This document shows positions 48,148 to 57,983 of a stretch of DNA of 64,000 bases, piece by piece. The translations under genes were made by a program, and so were the position numbers. The DNA is taken from NCBI RefSeq assembly GCF_003963535.1, contig NZ_CP034539.1, forward strand, positions 3,348,001-3,412,000, in the 5' to 3' direction. Position 1 is the first letter of the stretch. Each line of letters begins with the position of its first letter. Below the pieces are notes generated by a model, which was given only the letters and a program-made list of their open reading frames with translations, was not told the DNA's origin and did no database searches. This stretch comes from Streptomyces cyaneochromogenes (lineage in GTDB: Bacteria > Actinomycetota > Actinomycetes > Streptomycetales > Streptomycetaceae).

Positions 48148-49488
48148 ATGATCCGGCGCATGGTGACTGATGCGCGCGGCGCGACGAACCCGATACCGCA
48201 GTTCCCGGCCGGCTTCCTGTGGGGCGTCTCGACCTCGGCCCACCAGATCGAGGGTGCGACGGACGAGCGCGGGGCATCCGTGTGGGACGCCTTCACGGCC
48301 GAGCCGGGCAAGGTGAAGGACGGCTCCACGGCCGCGGTGGCCTGCGACCACTACCACCGCTACCCCGAGGACGTGGCGCTACTGGCCCGCCTGGGCGTGG
48401 GCGCGTACCGCTTCTCGGTCTCCTGGCCGCGGGTGAACGCGCCGCAGGGCCTCGACTTCTACGACCGTCTGGTCGACGAGCTGTGCGCGGGGGGCGTACG
48501 GCCGGTGCCGACGCTCTTCCACTGGGATCTGCCGGTCGCCCTGGACTGGCTCGACCGGGACACCGCCGCCCGTTTCGCCGAGTACGTCTCGGTGGTCGCC
48601 GAGCGCCTGGGCGACCGCGTCCAGAAGTGGATCACGATCAACGAACCCGCCGAACACACCCTCCTCGGCCACGCCCTCGGCACCCACGCCCCGGGCAAGC
48701 GGCTCCTCTTCGACGCCCTCCCCGCCGCCCACCACCAGCTGCTGGCCCACGGCCTGGCCGTCCAGGCCCTGCGCGCGGCCGGCGCCACGGACATCGGCAT
48801 CGCCAACTCGCACGGGCCGACGTGGCCGGCGTCGCAGGAACAGGCGGACGCGGAGGCGGCCGACTTCTACGACCTGCTGCTCAACCGACTGTTCTCCGAC
48901 CCGGTCCTGCTGGGCGAATACCCGCACGGAATCGGCGAGTTGATGCCAGGGGATGTGGACTCCGACCTGAAGATCATCGCGGAGCCCCTCGACTTCTACG
49001 GCGTCAACTACTACGCGCCGACCCGCGTGGGCGCCCCGCAGGGCACGGAGATCGAGTTCGGCGGGGTGAGCATGCCCGCCGAACTCCCCTTCTCCGTACG
49101 GGAGATCGAGGGCGTGCCGACGACCGACTTCGGCTGGCCGGTGGTCCCCGAGGGTCTGACGGAGCTGCTCACCGGCTTCCGGGAGCGGTACGGCGACCGG
49201 CTGCCGCCCATCGTCATCACCGAGAACGGCTGCTCGTACGAGGGGGTCGACGACCAGGAGCGGATCGCCTACCTGGACGGTCACATCCGCGCGCTGCACA
49301 AGGCGGTGGAGGCGGGCGTGGACGTACGGGGCTACTTCGTCTGGTCGTTGCTGGACAACTTCGAGTGGGCCGAGGGCTACGCGCGCCGGTTCGGGCTGGT
49401 CCATGTGGACTACGAGACGCTGACGCGGACGCCCAAGGCGTCGTACGGCTGGCTGCGGGACGTGCTCCGGGCGCAGGCCCAGGGATGA
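48148..49488 (+). CDS. GH1 beta-glucosidase
   Basis: 446 residues of the family-1 retaining glycosidases. The N-terminus GFLWGVSTSAHQIEGATDER, the acid/base Glu in WITINEPAEH and the nucleophile Glu in IVITENGCSYEG are all present, as is the C-terminal GYFVWSLLDNFEWAEGYARR. No signal peptide, so it acts in the cytoplasm on imported disaccharides or glycosides. ATG 48148 is used; GTG 48163 is a possible start. It overlaps the MFS gene by four bases (ATGA), forming a sugar-uptake and hydrolysis pair. Confidence 0.95.
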   Translation: MIRRMVTDARGATNPIPQFPAGFLWGVSTSAHQIEGATDERGASVWDAFTAEPGKVKDGSTAAVACDHYHRYPEDVALLARLGVGAYRFSVSWPRVNAPQGLDFYDRLVDELCAGGVRPVPTLFHWDLPVALDWLDRDTAARFAEYVSVVAERLGDRVQKWITINEPAEHTLLGHALGTHAPGKRLLFDALPAAHHQLLAHGLAVQALRAAGATDIGIANSHGPTWPASQEQADAEAADFYDLLLNRLFSDPVLLGEYPHGIGELMPGDVDSDLKIIAEPLDFYGVNYYAPTRVGAPQGTEIEFGGVSMPAELPFSVREIEGVPTTDFGWPVVPEGLTELLTGFRERYGDRLPPIVITENGCSYEGVDDQERIAYLDGHIRALHKAVEAGVDVRGYFVWSLLDNFEWAEGYARRFGLVHVDYETLTRTPKASYGWLRDVLRAQAQG

Positions 49489-50726
49489 CGGTCGACGCCC
49501 TGGCCGAACCCACGGAGCGGGTCGGCCGGGGCTGGACCGCTGCGCTGTCGCTGGCCAACGTGGCGATCTGGGTGGGCTGGTACGGCCCGCTGCAGATCCT
49601 GCTGGCCCAGCAGGCGGAGGACTTCGCGCCCGGCACGGGGATGTCGAAGGAGACGCTGCTGGCCTGGGTGACGGGCGCGGGCGCGGCAGTGTCGCTGGCG
49701 GCCAACCCGTTCTTCGGCGCCCTGTCGGACCGCACCACGGCCCGCTGGGGCCGCCGTACGCCGTGGATCGTGGCCGGTGCGGCGGGCGGGGCGCTGTCGC
49801 TGCTGCTGCTCGCCGGGGCGGGCGGGCTGTGGGCGATGGCGGTCGGCTGGAGCCTGGTCCAGCTGACCCTGAACGCGGCCTTCGCGGCGGTCACGGCGGC
49901 CGTACCGGACCGCGTGCCGCGGCTCCAACGGGGCGCGGTGGGCGGCTGGTTGGGGGCGGCGCAGATCCTCGGGGCGGTCGCCGGGACGGGGCTGGCGACG
50001 GCGGCGGGCGGGATCGCGGCGGGGTACGCGGCGTGCGCGGTGTTCGTGACGGTGGGGGTGCTGCCGTACGTGCTCCGGTACCCGGATCTCCGGCTGGGGG
50101 CGGCGGACCGGCCGGCGTGGTCCTGGCGGTCGTTCGCGCGGGGCTTCTGGCTGAGCCCGCGCCGCCACCCGGACTTCGGCTGGGCCTGGCTGACCCGGTT
50201 CCTGATCAACCTCAGCAACGCGCTGGTCATCCTCTATCTGCTCTACTACCTCCGGGACCGCCTGCACCACGACGACCCCGAGCAGGGCGTGCTGATCCTC
50301 ACCGCCGTGGACAGCGTGGCGCTGCTGGCCACGGTCGTGGTGGGCGGGGTCTGGTCGGACCGCGTGGGCCGCCGCAAGCCCTTCGTGAGGTGGTCCGGGG
50401 TGCTGATGGCGGCGGCCACCGCCCTGCTGGCCGTCTGGCAGACCTGGGCGGGCGCCATCGTCGTGGCGGCATTGCTGGGCGTGGCCCTGGGGGTGTTCAT
50501 GTCGGTCGACTTCGCGCTGATGACCGACGTCCTGCCCGAGGCACGGGACCGCGGGAAGGACCTCGGCGTCATCAACGTGGCCAACGCCCTGCCCCAGGTC
50601 GCGGCGCCCGCCCTCGCCGCGCCGATCGTCACCCACCTGGGCGGCTACCGGATGCTGTACCTGGTGGCGGCGGCGGTGGGGCTGGCCGGGGCGGTGCTGG
50701 TGGGGCGGATCAGGGGTGTGGACTAG
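49485..50726 (+). CDS. MFS transporter, sugar type, coupled to GH1
   Basis: 413 residues, twelve membrane helices. The cytoplasmic loop 2-3 motif reads ALSDRTTARWGRRTPWIVAG, and VWSDRVGRRKPFVRWSG follows helix 8, both typical of MFS. The arrangement resembles the glycoside-pentoside-hexuronide-like group. ATG 49485 overlaps the GH1 stop by four bases. It probably brings in the glycoside that the GH1 enzyme cleaves; direction and substrate are inferred. Confidence 0.9.
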   Translation: MTVDALAEPTERVGRGWTAALSLANVAIWVGWYGPLQILLAQQAEDFAPGTGMSKETLLAWVTGAGAAVSLAANPFFGALSDRTTARWGRRTPWIVAGAAGGALSLLLLAGAGGLWAMAVGWSLVQLTLNAAFAAVTAAVPDRVPRLQRGAVGGWLGAAQILGAVAGTGLATAAGGIAAGYAACAVFVTVGVLPYVLRYPDLRLGAADRPAWSWRSFARGFWLSPRRHPDFGWAWLTRFLINLSNALVILYLLYYLRDRLHHDDPEQGVLILTAVDSVALLATVVVGGVWSDRVGRRKPFVRWSGVLMAAATALLAVWQTWAGAIVVAALLGVALGVFMSVDFALMTDVLPEARDRGKDLGVINVANALPQVAAPALAAPIVTHLGGYRMLYLVAAAVGLAGAVLVGRIRGVD

Positions 50727-50759
50727 GGGCCGGGGCGGCCGGGCCGGGAGGCGATCAGC

Positions 50760-51155
50760 TCAGCATTCGCCGCCCCACCGTGCGCTGTGCAGGGTGACGG
50801 GGCCCTCGAAGGTCACCATGTTGGTGTCGTTCGGGTAGTGCAGGCAGCCCTTGAAGTTGCCGCCGTTCTCCGGCGTGGCGGTGAGGTTGTACCAGATGTG
50901 GTCGGCACCCGGCTGGCGCACACCGTTGTTGACGATGGTCACCCCCTTCTCGGAGTGCAGGTCGTACAGATTCCCCTTCGACTTCCACTTCGGCTTGCCC
51001 GACGCCGTGTCGTTGTTCCAGACGCAGACGTATTCCCTCGGACAGTCCGCCGGGGCGGCCGCCGCCGACGGCGCCGACGCCACACCCATGGCGGCCATCA
51101 TCAGCACTGCCGCCACACCCACGCCGGCCTTCGCGCGCAACCGTGTCTTCACCAT
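50760..51155 (-). CDS. secreted peptidase inhibitor of the I36 type
   Basis: 131 residues from ATG 51155, preceded by GGAGG. A long signal peptide (RAKAGVGVAAVLMMAAMGVA, ending in AAA) precedes a small mature domain with four cysteines: CPREYVCVWNND, GCLHYPND and WGGEC. This beta/gamma-crystallin-like pattern is that of the Streptomyces metalloproteinase inhibitor SMPI and relatives (I36). It may limit extracellular metalloproteases. It is a single gene between the MFS gene and an SDR gene. Confidence 0.85.
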   Translation of the reverse strand: MVKTRLRAKAGVGVAAVLMMAAMGVASAPSAAAAPADCPREYVCVWNNDTASGKPKWKSKGNLYDLHSEKGVTIVNNGVRQPGADHIWYNLTATPENGGNFKGCLHYPNDTNMVTFEGPVTLHSARWGGEC

Positions 51156-51277
51156 GTCGCCCCTCCGTTTTCGGTCACTCGGGGCAGCCGTGGTCAATTC
51201 GGCCGCCCCCAAGTGGCCAGCATCACGCATGGTTCAAGGCTCCGGTCCCTGACATCTGTCAGGCAACCGGAGGCCGG

Positions 51278-52132
51278 TCACAGCGCTCCGGCCTCCCGGG
51301 CCGCGTAAACACTGGGGAACAGCGGCCGATACCCCAGCTCACGGCGGATCCGCTCCGTGGAGGTGATCACGAGCCACGGGTCGGGATCGGTGCGGTCATA
51401 CAGCTCCTCGGGAACCTCGACCCCGTTGAGCTGGTGCAGCTCGACCGCCGTGACGGGGGCGTCGTCGGCGATGTTGTAGACGCGGCCCGCGATGCCCGGC
51501 GCGTGCAGGATGCGCAGCAGCGCCTGGGCGACGTCCGCGTGATGGCCCATCTGGAGCCGTTGGGTGGCCGCCCAGTTCCGGGCCCACATCAGGGACTGGG
51601 CGAGATGCGGATCGCCCTCGCCGTAGACGAAGGGGAGCCGGGCGACGCGCACGTCCAGCCCTTCCATGGCGAGCAGCTCCCGCTCGGCCTCGGCCTTGGA
51701 CTCGGGGTAGGCGCCCCACATCGCCCCGCCGGGCCGGGTCTCGTCGTCCTCGGTGAGCGGGCGACGCCGTCCGACGCCGTACACCAGTCCCGTGCTGACC
51801 TGCACGAACCTCCCCACCCCGGCGGCCAGCGCGGCGCGCCCCAGCTCCACCGCCGCGTCCCGGTTGACGGCCCGGGCCTCCTCGTCCGGGACCCCGCGGA
51901 AGGACGCTGCGACGTTCACGACCGCGTCGACCCCGGCGACCGCCTTGCCCAGCACCTCCGCGTCCCGCAGATCACCGACGACGACCTCGGCGCCCAGCTC
52001 GGCGAAGGGCTCTCCGCGCGCCGCGTCCCGCACCAGCACCCGCACGCGCTCCCCCGGCCGGGCCTGCGCCAGCAGCCTCGGCGTGAAGCGGCGGCCTACC
52101 TGACCCGTCGTACCTGTCACCAGCGTCAGCAT
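51278..52132 (-). CDS. NAD(P)-binding SDR-type oxidoreductase/epimerase
   Basis: 284 residues. The Rossmann motif GTTGQVGRRFTPRLL lies at the N-terminus; VVGDLRDAEVLGKAVAGVDA is the acidic D-L segment; Y-P-E-S-K (WGAYPESKAEAERELLAM) supplies the catalytic Tyr and Lys. It belongs to the NmrA/extended-SDR group; no C-terminal sugar-nucleotide loop is obvious. Divergent from an MmyB-like regulator with a dyad in between, so it may be its target. Confidence 0.87.
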   Translation of the reverse strand: MLTLVTGTTGQVGRRFTPRLLAQARPGERVRVLVRDAARGEPFAELGAEVVVGDLRDAEVLGKAVAGVDAVVNVAASFRGVPDEEARAVNRDAAVELGRAALAAGVGRFVQVSTGLVYGVGRRRPLTEDDETRPGGAMWGAYPESKAEAERELLAMEGLDVRVARLPFVYGEGDPHLAQSLMWARNWAATQRLQMGHHADVAQALLRILHAPGIAGRVYNIADDAPVTAVELHQLNGVEVPEELYDRTDPDPWLVITSTERIRRELGYRPLFPSVYAAREAGAL

Positions 52133-52193
52133 GTTCTGCTCCTCTCGTCACCGACCACCCTCGGACGGAGCCGGTGCGCGCGGGAGAGACCCG

Positions 52194-52222
52194 TTGATCA
52201 GGGGATCGGCAGTCCCTGGATA
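52194..52222 (+). promoter_or_regulatory. promoter and dyad between SDR and MmyB-like genes
   Basis: A candidate promoter reads TTGATC 52194-52199, 17-base spacer, TGGATA 52217-52222. A dyad CAGGG (52199-52203) and CCCTG (52214-52218) sits inside the spacer. A regulator bound there would occlude polymerase, consistent with autoregulation by the MmyB-like protein. Spacing to the GTG at 52252 is 30 bases. Confidence 0.45.
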
Positions 52223-52251
52223 AGCCGGGCGGCGTGCCGCAGCCTTGAGGG

Positions 52252-53100
52252 GTGAACCGAGCCGAACTCGCCGACTTCCTCCGCCGCGGCCGTGCCCGCC
52301 TCGACCCGTCCGACGTGGGCCTCACGGCCGGCACCCGCCGCCGTACGCCGGGGCTGCGCCGGGAGGAGGTGGCGGCGCTGGCCGGGATGTCCGTGGACTA
52401 CTACGCGCGGCTGGAGCAGTCCCGGGGGCCGCGTCCGTCCCGCCAGATGCTGACGGCGCTGGCCCGGGCGCTGCGCCTCGCCGACGTCGAGAGCGACCAC
52501 CTGTTCCACCTGGCCGGCGAGGAGCCGCCGCGCCGCGAGACGGCGTCCGGGCATGTCCGCCCCGGCCTGCTGCTGATCCTGGACCGCCTGCACGACACCC
52601 CGGCACAGGTGGTGACCGACTGCGGCGAGGTACTCGCCCAGAACGCCATGGCCAGGGCGCTGGTCGGCGACGTGATGTCCCGCCCTCCGCGCGAGCGCAA
52701 CCTGGCCCGCCTGTTCTTCCTGGACCCGGACGCACGCGGCCTGTTCCCTGAGGAGGACCGCGCGGAACACGCCCGCGGCCACGTCGCGAGCCTGCGCGCG
52801 GTGGCCGCCGCCCGCCCCGACGACCCGGAACCGGCCGCGCTGGTCGCCGAACTCAGGTCATCCAGCGAGGAGTTCGCCCGCCTCTGGGACGAACATGAGG
52901 TGTCCCAGCGCAACCGCGCCACGAAGCGCTTCCTGCACCCTTTGGTCGGCCTGCTGGAACTGGACTGCGAGGTCATGCTCAGCCACCAGCACCACCACCT
53001 CCTGATCGTGCACACGGCACGACCGGGGACGGAGGCGTACGAGCGGCTGCAGTTGTTGCGGGTGGTGGGTCTGCAGGACATGGCACCGAGCCGGAAATGA
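52252..53100 (+). CDS. XRE-family regulator with MmyB-like ligand domain
   Basis: 282 residues. The N-terminal helix-turn-helix opens GTRRRTPGLRREEVAALAGM, then SVDYYARLEQSRGPRPSRQM, which is the typical MmyB-like helix-turn-helix. The rest is a PAS-like MmyB ligand-binding domain (LLLILDRLHDTPAQVVTDCG, RNLARLFFLDPDARGL, RFLHPLVGLLELDCEVMLSH). Ligands of this family include fatty acids. GTG 52252. Likely controls the divergent SDR gene. Confidence 0.9.
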   Translation: MNRAELADFLRRGRARLDPSDVGLTAGTRRRTPGLRREEVAALAGMSVDYYARLEQSRGPRPSRQMLTALARALRLADVESDHLFHLAGEEPPRRETASGHVRPGLLLILDRLHDTPAQVVTDCGEVLAQNAMARALVGDVMSRPPRERNLARLFFLDPDARGLFPEEDRAEHARGHVASLRAVAAARPDDPEPAALVAELRSSSEEFARLWDEHEVSQRNRATKRFLHPLVGLLELDCEVMLSHQHHHLLIVHTARPGTEAYERLQLLRVVGLQDMAPSRK

Positions 53101-53140
53101 CAGCACGGGGGCCATCGCATCTCGGCGCCGGTCCCGGCAT

Positions 53141-53260
53141 TTCAGCCCGTTGGGGGTGCCCCCTCTGGGGGAGTTTGAGGACGAGGCCCGTTCAGGGCCG
53201 AAGCGGGGGTCTGGGGGCGGCAGCCCCCAGGGACGGGACGGGTAGGGGCGGCGGGGGCGA
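53141..53260. repeat. dispersed GC-rich intergenic repeat, copy D (one arm, rearranged)
   Basis: The stretch TTTGAGGACGAGGCCCGTTC runs on through GAAGCGGGGGTCTGGGGGCG and GACGGGACGGGTAGGGGCGG. These blocks match the left arm of copies B and C read on the other strand. The first 25 bases differ from other copies. It lies between the MmyB-like gene and the convergent end of era. Confidence 0.85.
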
Positions 53261-53269
53261 GAAGAACCC

Positions 53270-54220
53270 TCAGAACCCCAACTTCCGCAACTGCCGAGGA
53301 TCCCGCTGCCAGTCCTTCGCCACCTTCACATGAAGGTCCAGGAACACCGGCGTCCCGAGCAACGCCTCGATCTGCTTGCGCGACTTGATCCCGACCTCCT
53401 TCAACCGCTTCCCCTTGGGCCCGATGATGATGCCCTTCTGGCTGGGCCGCTCGATGTAGACGAACGCGTGGATGTCGAGGAGCGGCTTGTCGGCGGGCCG
53501 GTCCTCACGCGGCAGCATCTCCTCCACCACGACGGCGATGGAGTGGGGCAGCTCGTCGCGCACACCCTCCAGCGCGGCCTCACGGATCAGCTCCGCGATC
53601 ATGACCTGCTCGGGCTCGTCGGTGAGCTCACCGTCGGGGTAGAGAGCGGGACCCTCCGGCAGAAGCGGGACGATCAGATCGGCCAGCAGACCCACCTGCT
53701 TGTCGCCGACCGCCGAGACGGGAACGATCTCGGCCCACTCGAACCCGAGCTCCTTGCCCAGCTGATCGATCGCGATCAACTGCTCGGCCAGGGTCTTCGG
53801 ATCCACCAGATCGGTCTTGGTGACGATCGCGATCTTCGGCGTCTTCTTGATCGACGCCAGTTCCTTCGCGATGAAACGGTCACCGGGACCGAGCTTCTCG
53901 TTCGCGGGCAGGCAGAAACCGATCACGTCGACCTCGGCCCAGGTGGTGCGTACGACGTCGTTCAGCCGCTCGCCCAGCAGCGTGCGCGGCTTGTGCAGTC
54001 CCGGGGTGTCGACCAGGATCAGCTGGGCGTCGGGCCGGTGCACGATGCCGCGCACCGTGTGCCGCGTCGTCTGCGGCTGGTTCGCGGTGATCGCCACCTT
54101 CTGGCCGACCAGAGCATTCGTAAGGGTGGACTTGCCCGCGTTAGGGCGGCCCACGAAGCAGGCGAAGCCGGCGCGGTGGGGTGCCTCGGACGGCTCGGAT
54201 GACTGGTGGCGAACGCTCAT
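53270..54220 (-). CDS. era: GTPase Era
   Basis: A 316-residue essential GTPase that helps mature 16S rRNA and the 30S subunit. G1 is GRPNAGKSTLTNAL, the switch region PQTTRHTVRGIVHRPD, G3 LILVDTPGLHKP and G4 TKTDLVDPKT. The C-terminal KH domain reads IERPSQKGIIIGPKGKRLKE with its GxxG loop. ATG 54220 is used because GGGAG lies ten bases upstream; ATG 54229 is too close to it. In mycobacteria, and as I recall in other actinobacteria, era follows the phoH-ybeY-CBS-cdd genes on the same strand; here it is alone and inverted. Confidence 0.96.
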   Translation of the reverse strand: MSVRHQSSEPSEAPHRAGFACFVGRPNAGKSTLTNALVGQKVAITANQPQTTRHTVRGIVHRPDAQLILVDTPGLHKPRTLLGERLNDVVRTTWAEVDVIGFCLPANEKLGPGDRFIAKELASIKKTPKIAIVTKTDLVDPKTLAEQLIAIDQLGKELGFEWAEIVPVSAVGDKQVGLLADLIVPLLPEGPALYPDGELTDEPEQVMIAELIREAALEGVRDELPHSIAVVVEEMLPREDRPADKPLLDIHAFVYIERPSQKGIIIGPKGKRLKEVGIKSRKQIEALLGTPVFLDLHVKVAKDWQRDPRQLRKLGF

Positions 54221-54280
54221 GGCGCCCATTCTCCCTGATCCACAACCCCCTGCCGTACAAGGGAGCGACCCAGAGACACC

Positions 54281-55439
<1,159 letters not shown>

Positions 55440-55501
55440 GCGCCGGACGCCGGGACCGCGCCCCCCTTCGGAACGTCAGCGCGTCACGCGCGCCGTGTGG
55501 G

Positions 55502-55978
55502 TCAGTCGAACACGAACGGGCCCGGCGACTGCGGCCCGGTCGCCGTGCACGTGATGGTGATGCCGAAGACGGTCATCTGCAGCGAGCCGCCGAAGGCCTC
55601 CAGGCTGTCCCCGGAGGCGACGGTGCCGCTGAGCGGGCCGACCTGGACGGGGTCGCCGGCGGCCATCGCCGGGTTCTCCGTGCCGGTGAAGGCGGTGGTG
55701 CCGCCGCTCGCCTTCACGAGGGTGAGCGTCGAGGAGATCGAGTCCTCCCCCAGCGCGATCGGCGCGGTGATCGCGGAGGAGTTGACGGTGATGGTGGCGG
55801 CGGTGCCGTTCTGCGTCGCCGTGAGGGTGGCCTCGCCGCCGCCGAAGCTGCCGCAGTCGGCGGTGATCGTGGCGGTTTCGGGGGTGACGGCGAGGGCTGC
55901 GGGCGCGAAGGCCAGTCCGGTGACCGCGAGGGCACCGGCCACCAGCGCCGCACCTGCTCCGATGCGCGTTCGTCTCAT
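55502..55978 (-). CDS. secreted protein of unknown function
   Basis: 158 residues from ATG 55978, with GGGAG eight bases upstream. A signal peptide (TRIGAGAALVAGALAVTGLA, ending in ALA) precedes a beta-rich, Thr/Ser/Ala-rich domain: VTPETATITADCGSFGGGEA, TATITVNSSAITAPIALG and TVFGITITCTATGPQSPG. Two cysteines (in TADCG and ITCTA) could form a disulfide. I recognise no family; the repeated strand pattern suggests an immunoglobulin-like or adhesin-like sandwich. Convergent with the PII gene. Confidence 0.7.
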   Translation of the reverse strand: MRRTRIGAGAALVAGALAVTGLAFAPAALAVTPETATITADCGSFGGGEATLTATQNGTAATITVNSSAITAPIALGEDSISSTLTLVKASGGTTAFTGTENPAMAAGDPVQVGPLSGTVASGDSLEAFGGSLQMTVFGITITCTATGPQSPGPFVFD

Positions 55979-56402
55979 GGGGATGAGCTCCCTTCCCGTG
56001 GGGATTGCCATGTGGGGATGGACGGGAGGTACATGAGCAGGCCGTCGGCCGCAGGCGAGCGTGGTGCGGGACGCCGCATGGGGGGGTGAATCTGACGACC
56101 CGTCGGAACTGCTGTTTCCATTGATACGCGTGGGGCGGGGCCCGGCAAGGGTGATTTCCGGACGACAACAAGCGCTCTCCCTCGGGGCGGGCTCCGCCGA
56201 CAACGGCGCCCGGAACAGCGGAGTGTGACCGGACGGGTACCGGCCGCGAGGAGCCGCGAGAAGCCCGGCCGCCCGTGAACAGGGCCACCGCGAAAAGGCC
56301 TACGGCGTTGTCAGTCCTCCGGCGTACTCTTGAAATCGCCAGGCCGCCCACGTGGCAGGCGAGTCGTATCGAGGAGGATGAGCAGGCCTACAGAGCCGGC
56401 CC
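55979..56402. other. gene-free interval upstream of phoH
   Basis: No coding region of good bias lies in these 424 bases. A possible promoter for phoH (TTGTCA 56308-56313, 17-base spacer, TGAAAT 56331-56336) is visible. An AGGAGG at 56372-56377 is out of place: it is 25 bases from the phoH ATG and six bases before nothing in the phoH frame, since a TGA at 56379 closes that frame. Otherwise nothing was recognised. Confidence 0.5.
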
Positions 56403-57470
56403 ATGACTCAGACACCCACAGCTCACACCCCCGCGCAGGGGCAGGCACGAGCACAGTTCACCGTCCCCGCCCAGCACCCCATGGTGACCGTCCTGGGGTC
56501 CGGCGACTCGCTTCTGCGCGTGATCGAGAAGGCCTTCCCGGCGACCGACATCCATGTCCGGGGCAATGAGATCAGCGCGCTCGGCGACAGCCATGAAGTC
56601 GCCCTTGTCCAGCGTCTGTTCGACGAGATGATGCTGGTGCTCCGCACCGGACAACCGATGACGGAGGACGCAGTGGAACGCTCGATCGCGATGCTCAGGG
56701 CAAGTGAGAACGGCGAGGGACCGGAGGAGACTCCGGCCGAGGTCCTCACCCAGAACATCCTCTCCTCCCGCGGCCGCACGATCCGCCCCAAGACCCTCAA
56801 CCAGAAGCGGTACGTCGACGCGATCGACAAGCACACGATCGTCTTCGGCATCGGCCCCGCCGGTACGGGCAAGACCTACCTCGCCATGGCCAAGGCGGTG
56901 CAGGCCCTGCAGTCCAAGCAGGTCAACCGCATCATCCTGACCCGACCCGCGGTCGAGGCGGGCGAGCGGCTCGGGTTCCTCCCGGGCACGCTCTACGAGA
57001 AGATCGACCCGTACCTGCGCCCGCTGTACGACGCGCTGCACGACATGCTCGACCCCGACTCCATCCCGAGGCTCATGGCCGCCGGGACCATCGAGGTCGC
57101 GCCGCTGGCCTACATGCGCGGCCGCACGCTGAACGACGCCTTCATCATCCTGGACGAGGCCCAGAACACCAGCCCCGAGCAGATGAAGATGTTCCTCACC
57201 CGTCTCGGCTTCGACTCGAAGATAGTCATCACCGGTGACGTGACCCAGGTCGATCTCCCGGACGGCACCAAGTCCGGTCTGCGGCAGGTGCAGGACATCC
57301 TGGACGGCCTCGACGACGTCCACTTCTCCCGGCTCTCGTCCCACGATGTCGTCCGGCACAAGCTGGTCGGCCGTATCGTCGACGCGTACGAGTTGTACGA
57401 CAGCAAGCACGGCACCCAGAACGGCACGCACAAGGGCCGTGGCGGCAAGGCCGGGCACAAGGGGAAGTAG
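56403..57470 (+). CDS. phoH: PhoH-family ATPase
   Basis: A 355-residue PhoH-like protein, a P-loop ATPase/RNA helicase-like enzyme of RNA metabolism and stress. The N-terminal KH-like part (VLGSGDSLLRVIEKAFPATD, IHVRGNEISALGDSHEVALV) precedes the ATPase: Walker A FGIGPAGTGKTYLAMAKAV, ILTRPAVEAGERLGFLPGTL, Walker B AFIILDEAQNTSPEQMKMFL and TGDVTQVDLPDG. A basic Lys/Gly-rich tail (GTHKGRGGKAGHKGK) follows. It heads the conserved phoH-ybeY-CBS operon. Confidence 0.95.
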   Translation: MTQTPTAHTPAQGQARAQFTVPAQHPMVTVLGSGDSLLRVIEKAFPATDIHVRGNEISALGDSHEVALVQRLFDEMMLVLRTGQPMTEDAVERSIAMLRASENGEGPEETPAEVLTQNILSSRGRTIRPKTLNQKRYVDAIDKHTIVFGIGPAGTGKTYLAMAKAVQALQSKQVNRIILTRPAVEAGERLGFLPGTLYEKIDPYLRPLYDALHDMLDPDSIPRLMAAGTIEVAPLAYMRGRTLNDAFIILDEAQNTSPEQMKMFLTRLGFDSKIVITGDVTQVDLPDGTKSGLRQVQDILDGLDDVHFSRLSSHDVVRHKLVGRIVDAYELYDSKHGTQNGTHKGRGGKAGHKGK

Positions 57471-57485
57471 AGAACACGCGCGACC

Positions 57486-57983
57486 ATGTCGATCGACGTC
57501 AACAACGAGTCCGGAACCGAGGTCGACGAGCAGGCGATCCTCGACATCGCCCGCTACGCACTCGCACGGATGCGCATCCACCCGCTCTCCGAGCTCTCGG
57601 TGATCGTCGTGGACGCCGACGCCATGGAGCAACTGCACATCCAGTGGATGGACCTGCCCGGGCCCACCGATGTCATGTCCTTCCCGATGGACGAGCTGCG
57701 GCCGCCGTCGAAGGACGACGAAGAGCCGCCCCAGGGGCTGCTCGGTGACATCGTGCTGTGTCCCGAAGTCGCCACCAAGCAGGGGGCCGAGGCGCCCACG
57801 CAGCATTCCATGGACGAGGAGCTCCAGCTGCTCACCGTCCATGGAGTGCTGCATCTGCTCGGGTACGACCACGAGGAGCCCGACGAGAAGGCCGAGATGT
57901 TCGGCCTGCAGGCCGCCATCGTGGACGGCTGGCGTTCGGAGAAGGGCCTGACCGGGCCCTCCCCCGCCCCTACCGTGTCATGA
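57486..57983 (+). CDS. ybeY: endoribonuclease YbeY
   Basis: A 165-residue rRNA maturation RNase. The zinc site is [20 protein letters not shown] (H-G-x-L-H-L-x-G-Y-D-H), and [10 protein letters not shown] and [10 protein letters not shown] are the other conserved blocks. It processes 16S rRNA ends with partners including Era. ATG 57486 is 15 bases after phoH; its stop overlaps the CBS gene start (ATGA). Confidence 0.96.
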   Translation: MSIDVNNESGTEVDEQAILDIARYALARMRIHPLSELSVIVVDADAMEQLHIQWMDLPGPTDVMSFPMDELRPPSKDDEEPPQGLLGDIVLCPEVATKQGAEAPTQHSMDEELQLLTVHGVLHLLGYDHEEPDEKAEMFGLQAAIVDGWRSEKGLTGPSPAPTVS

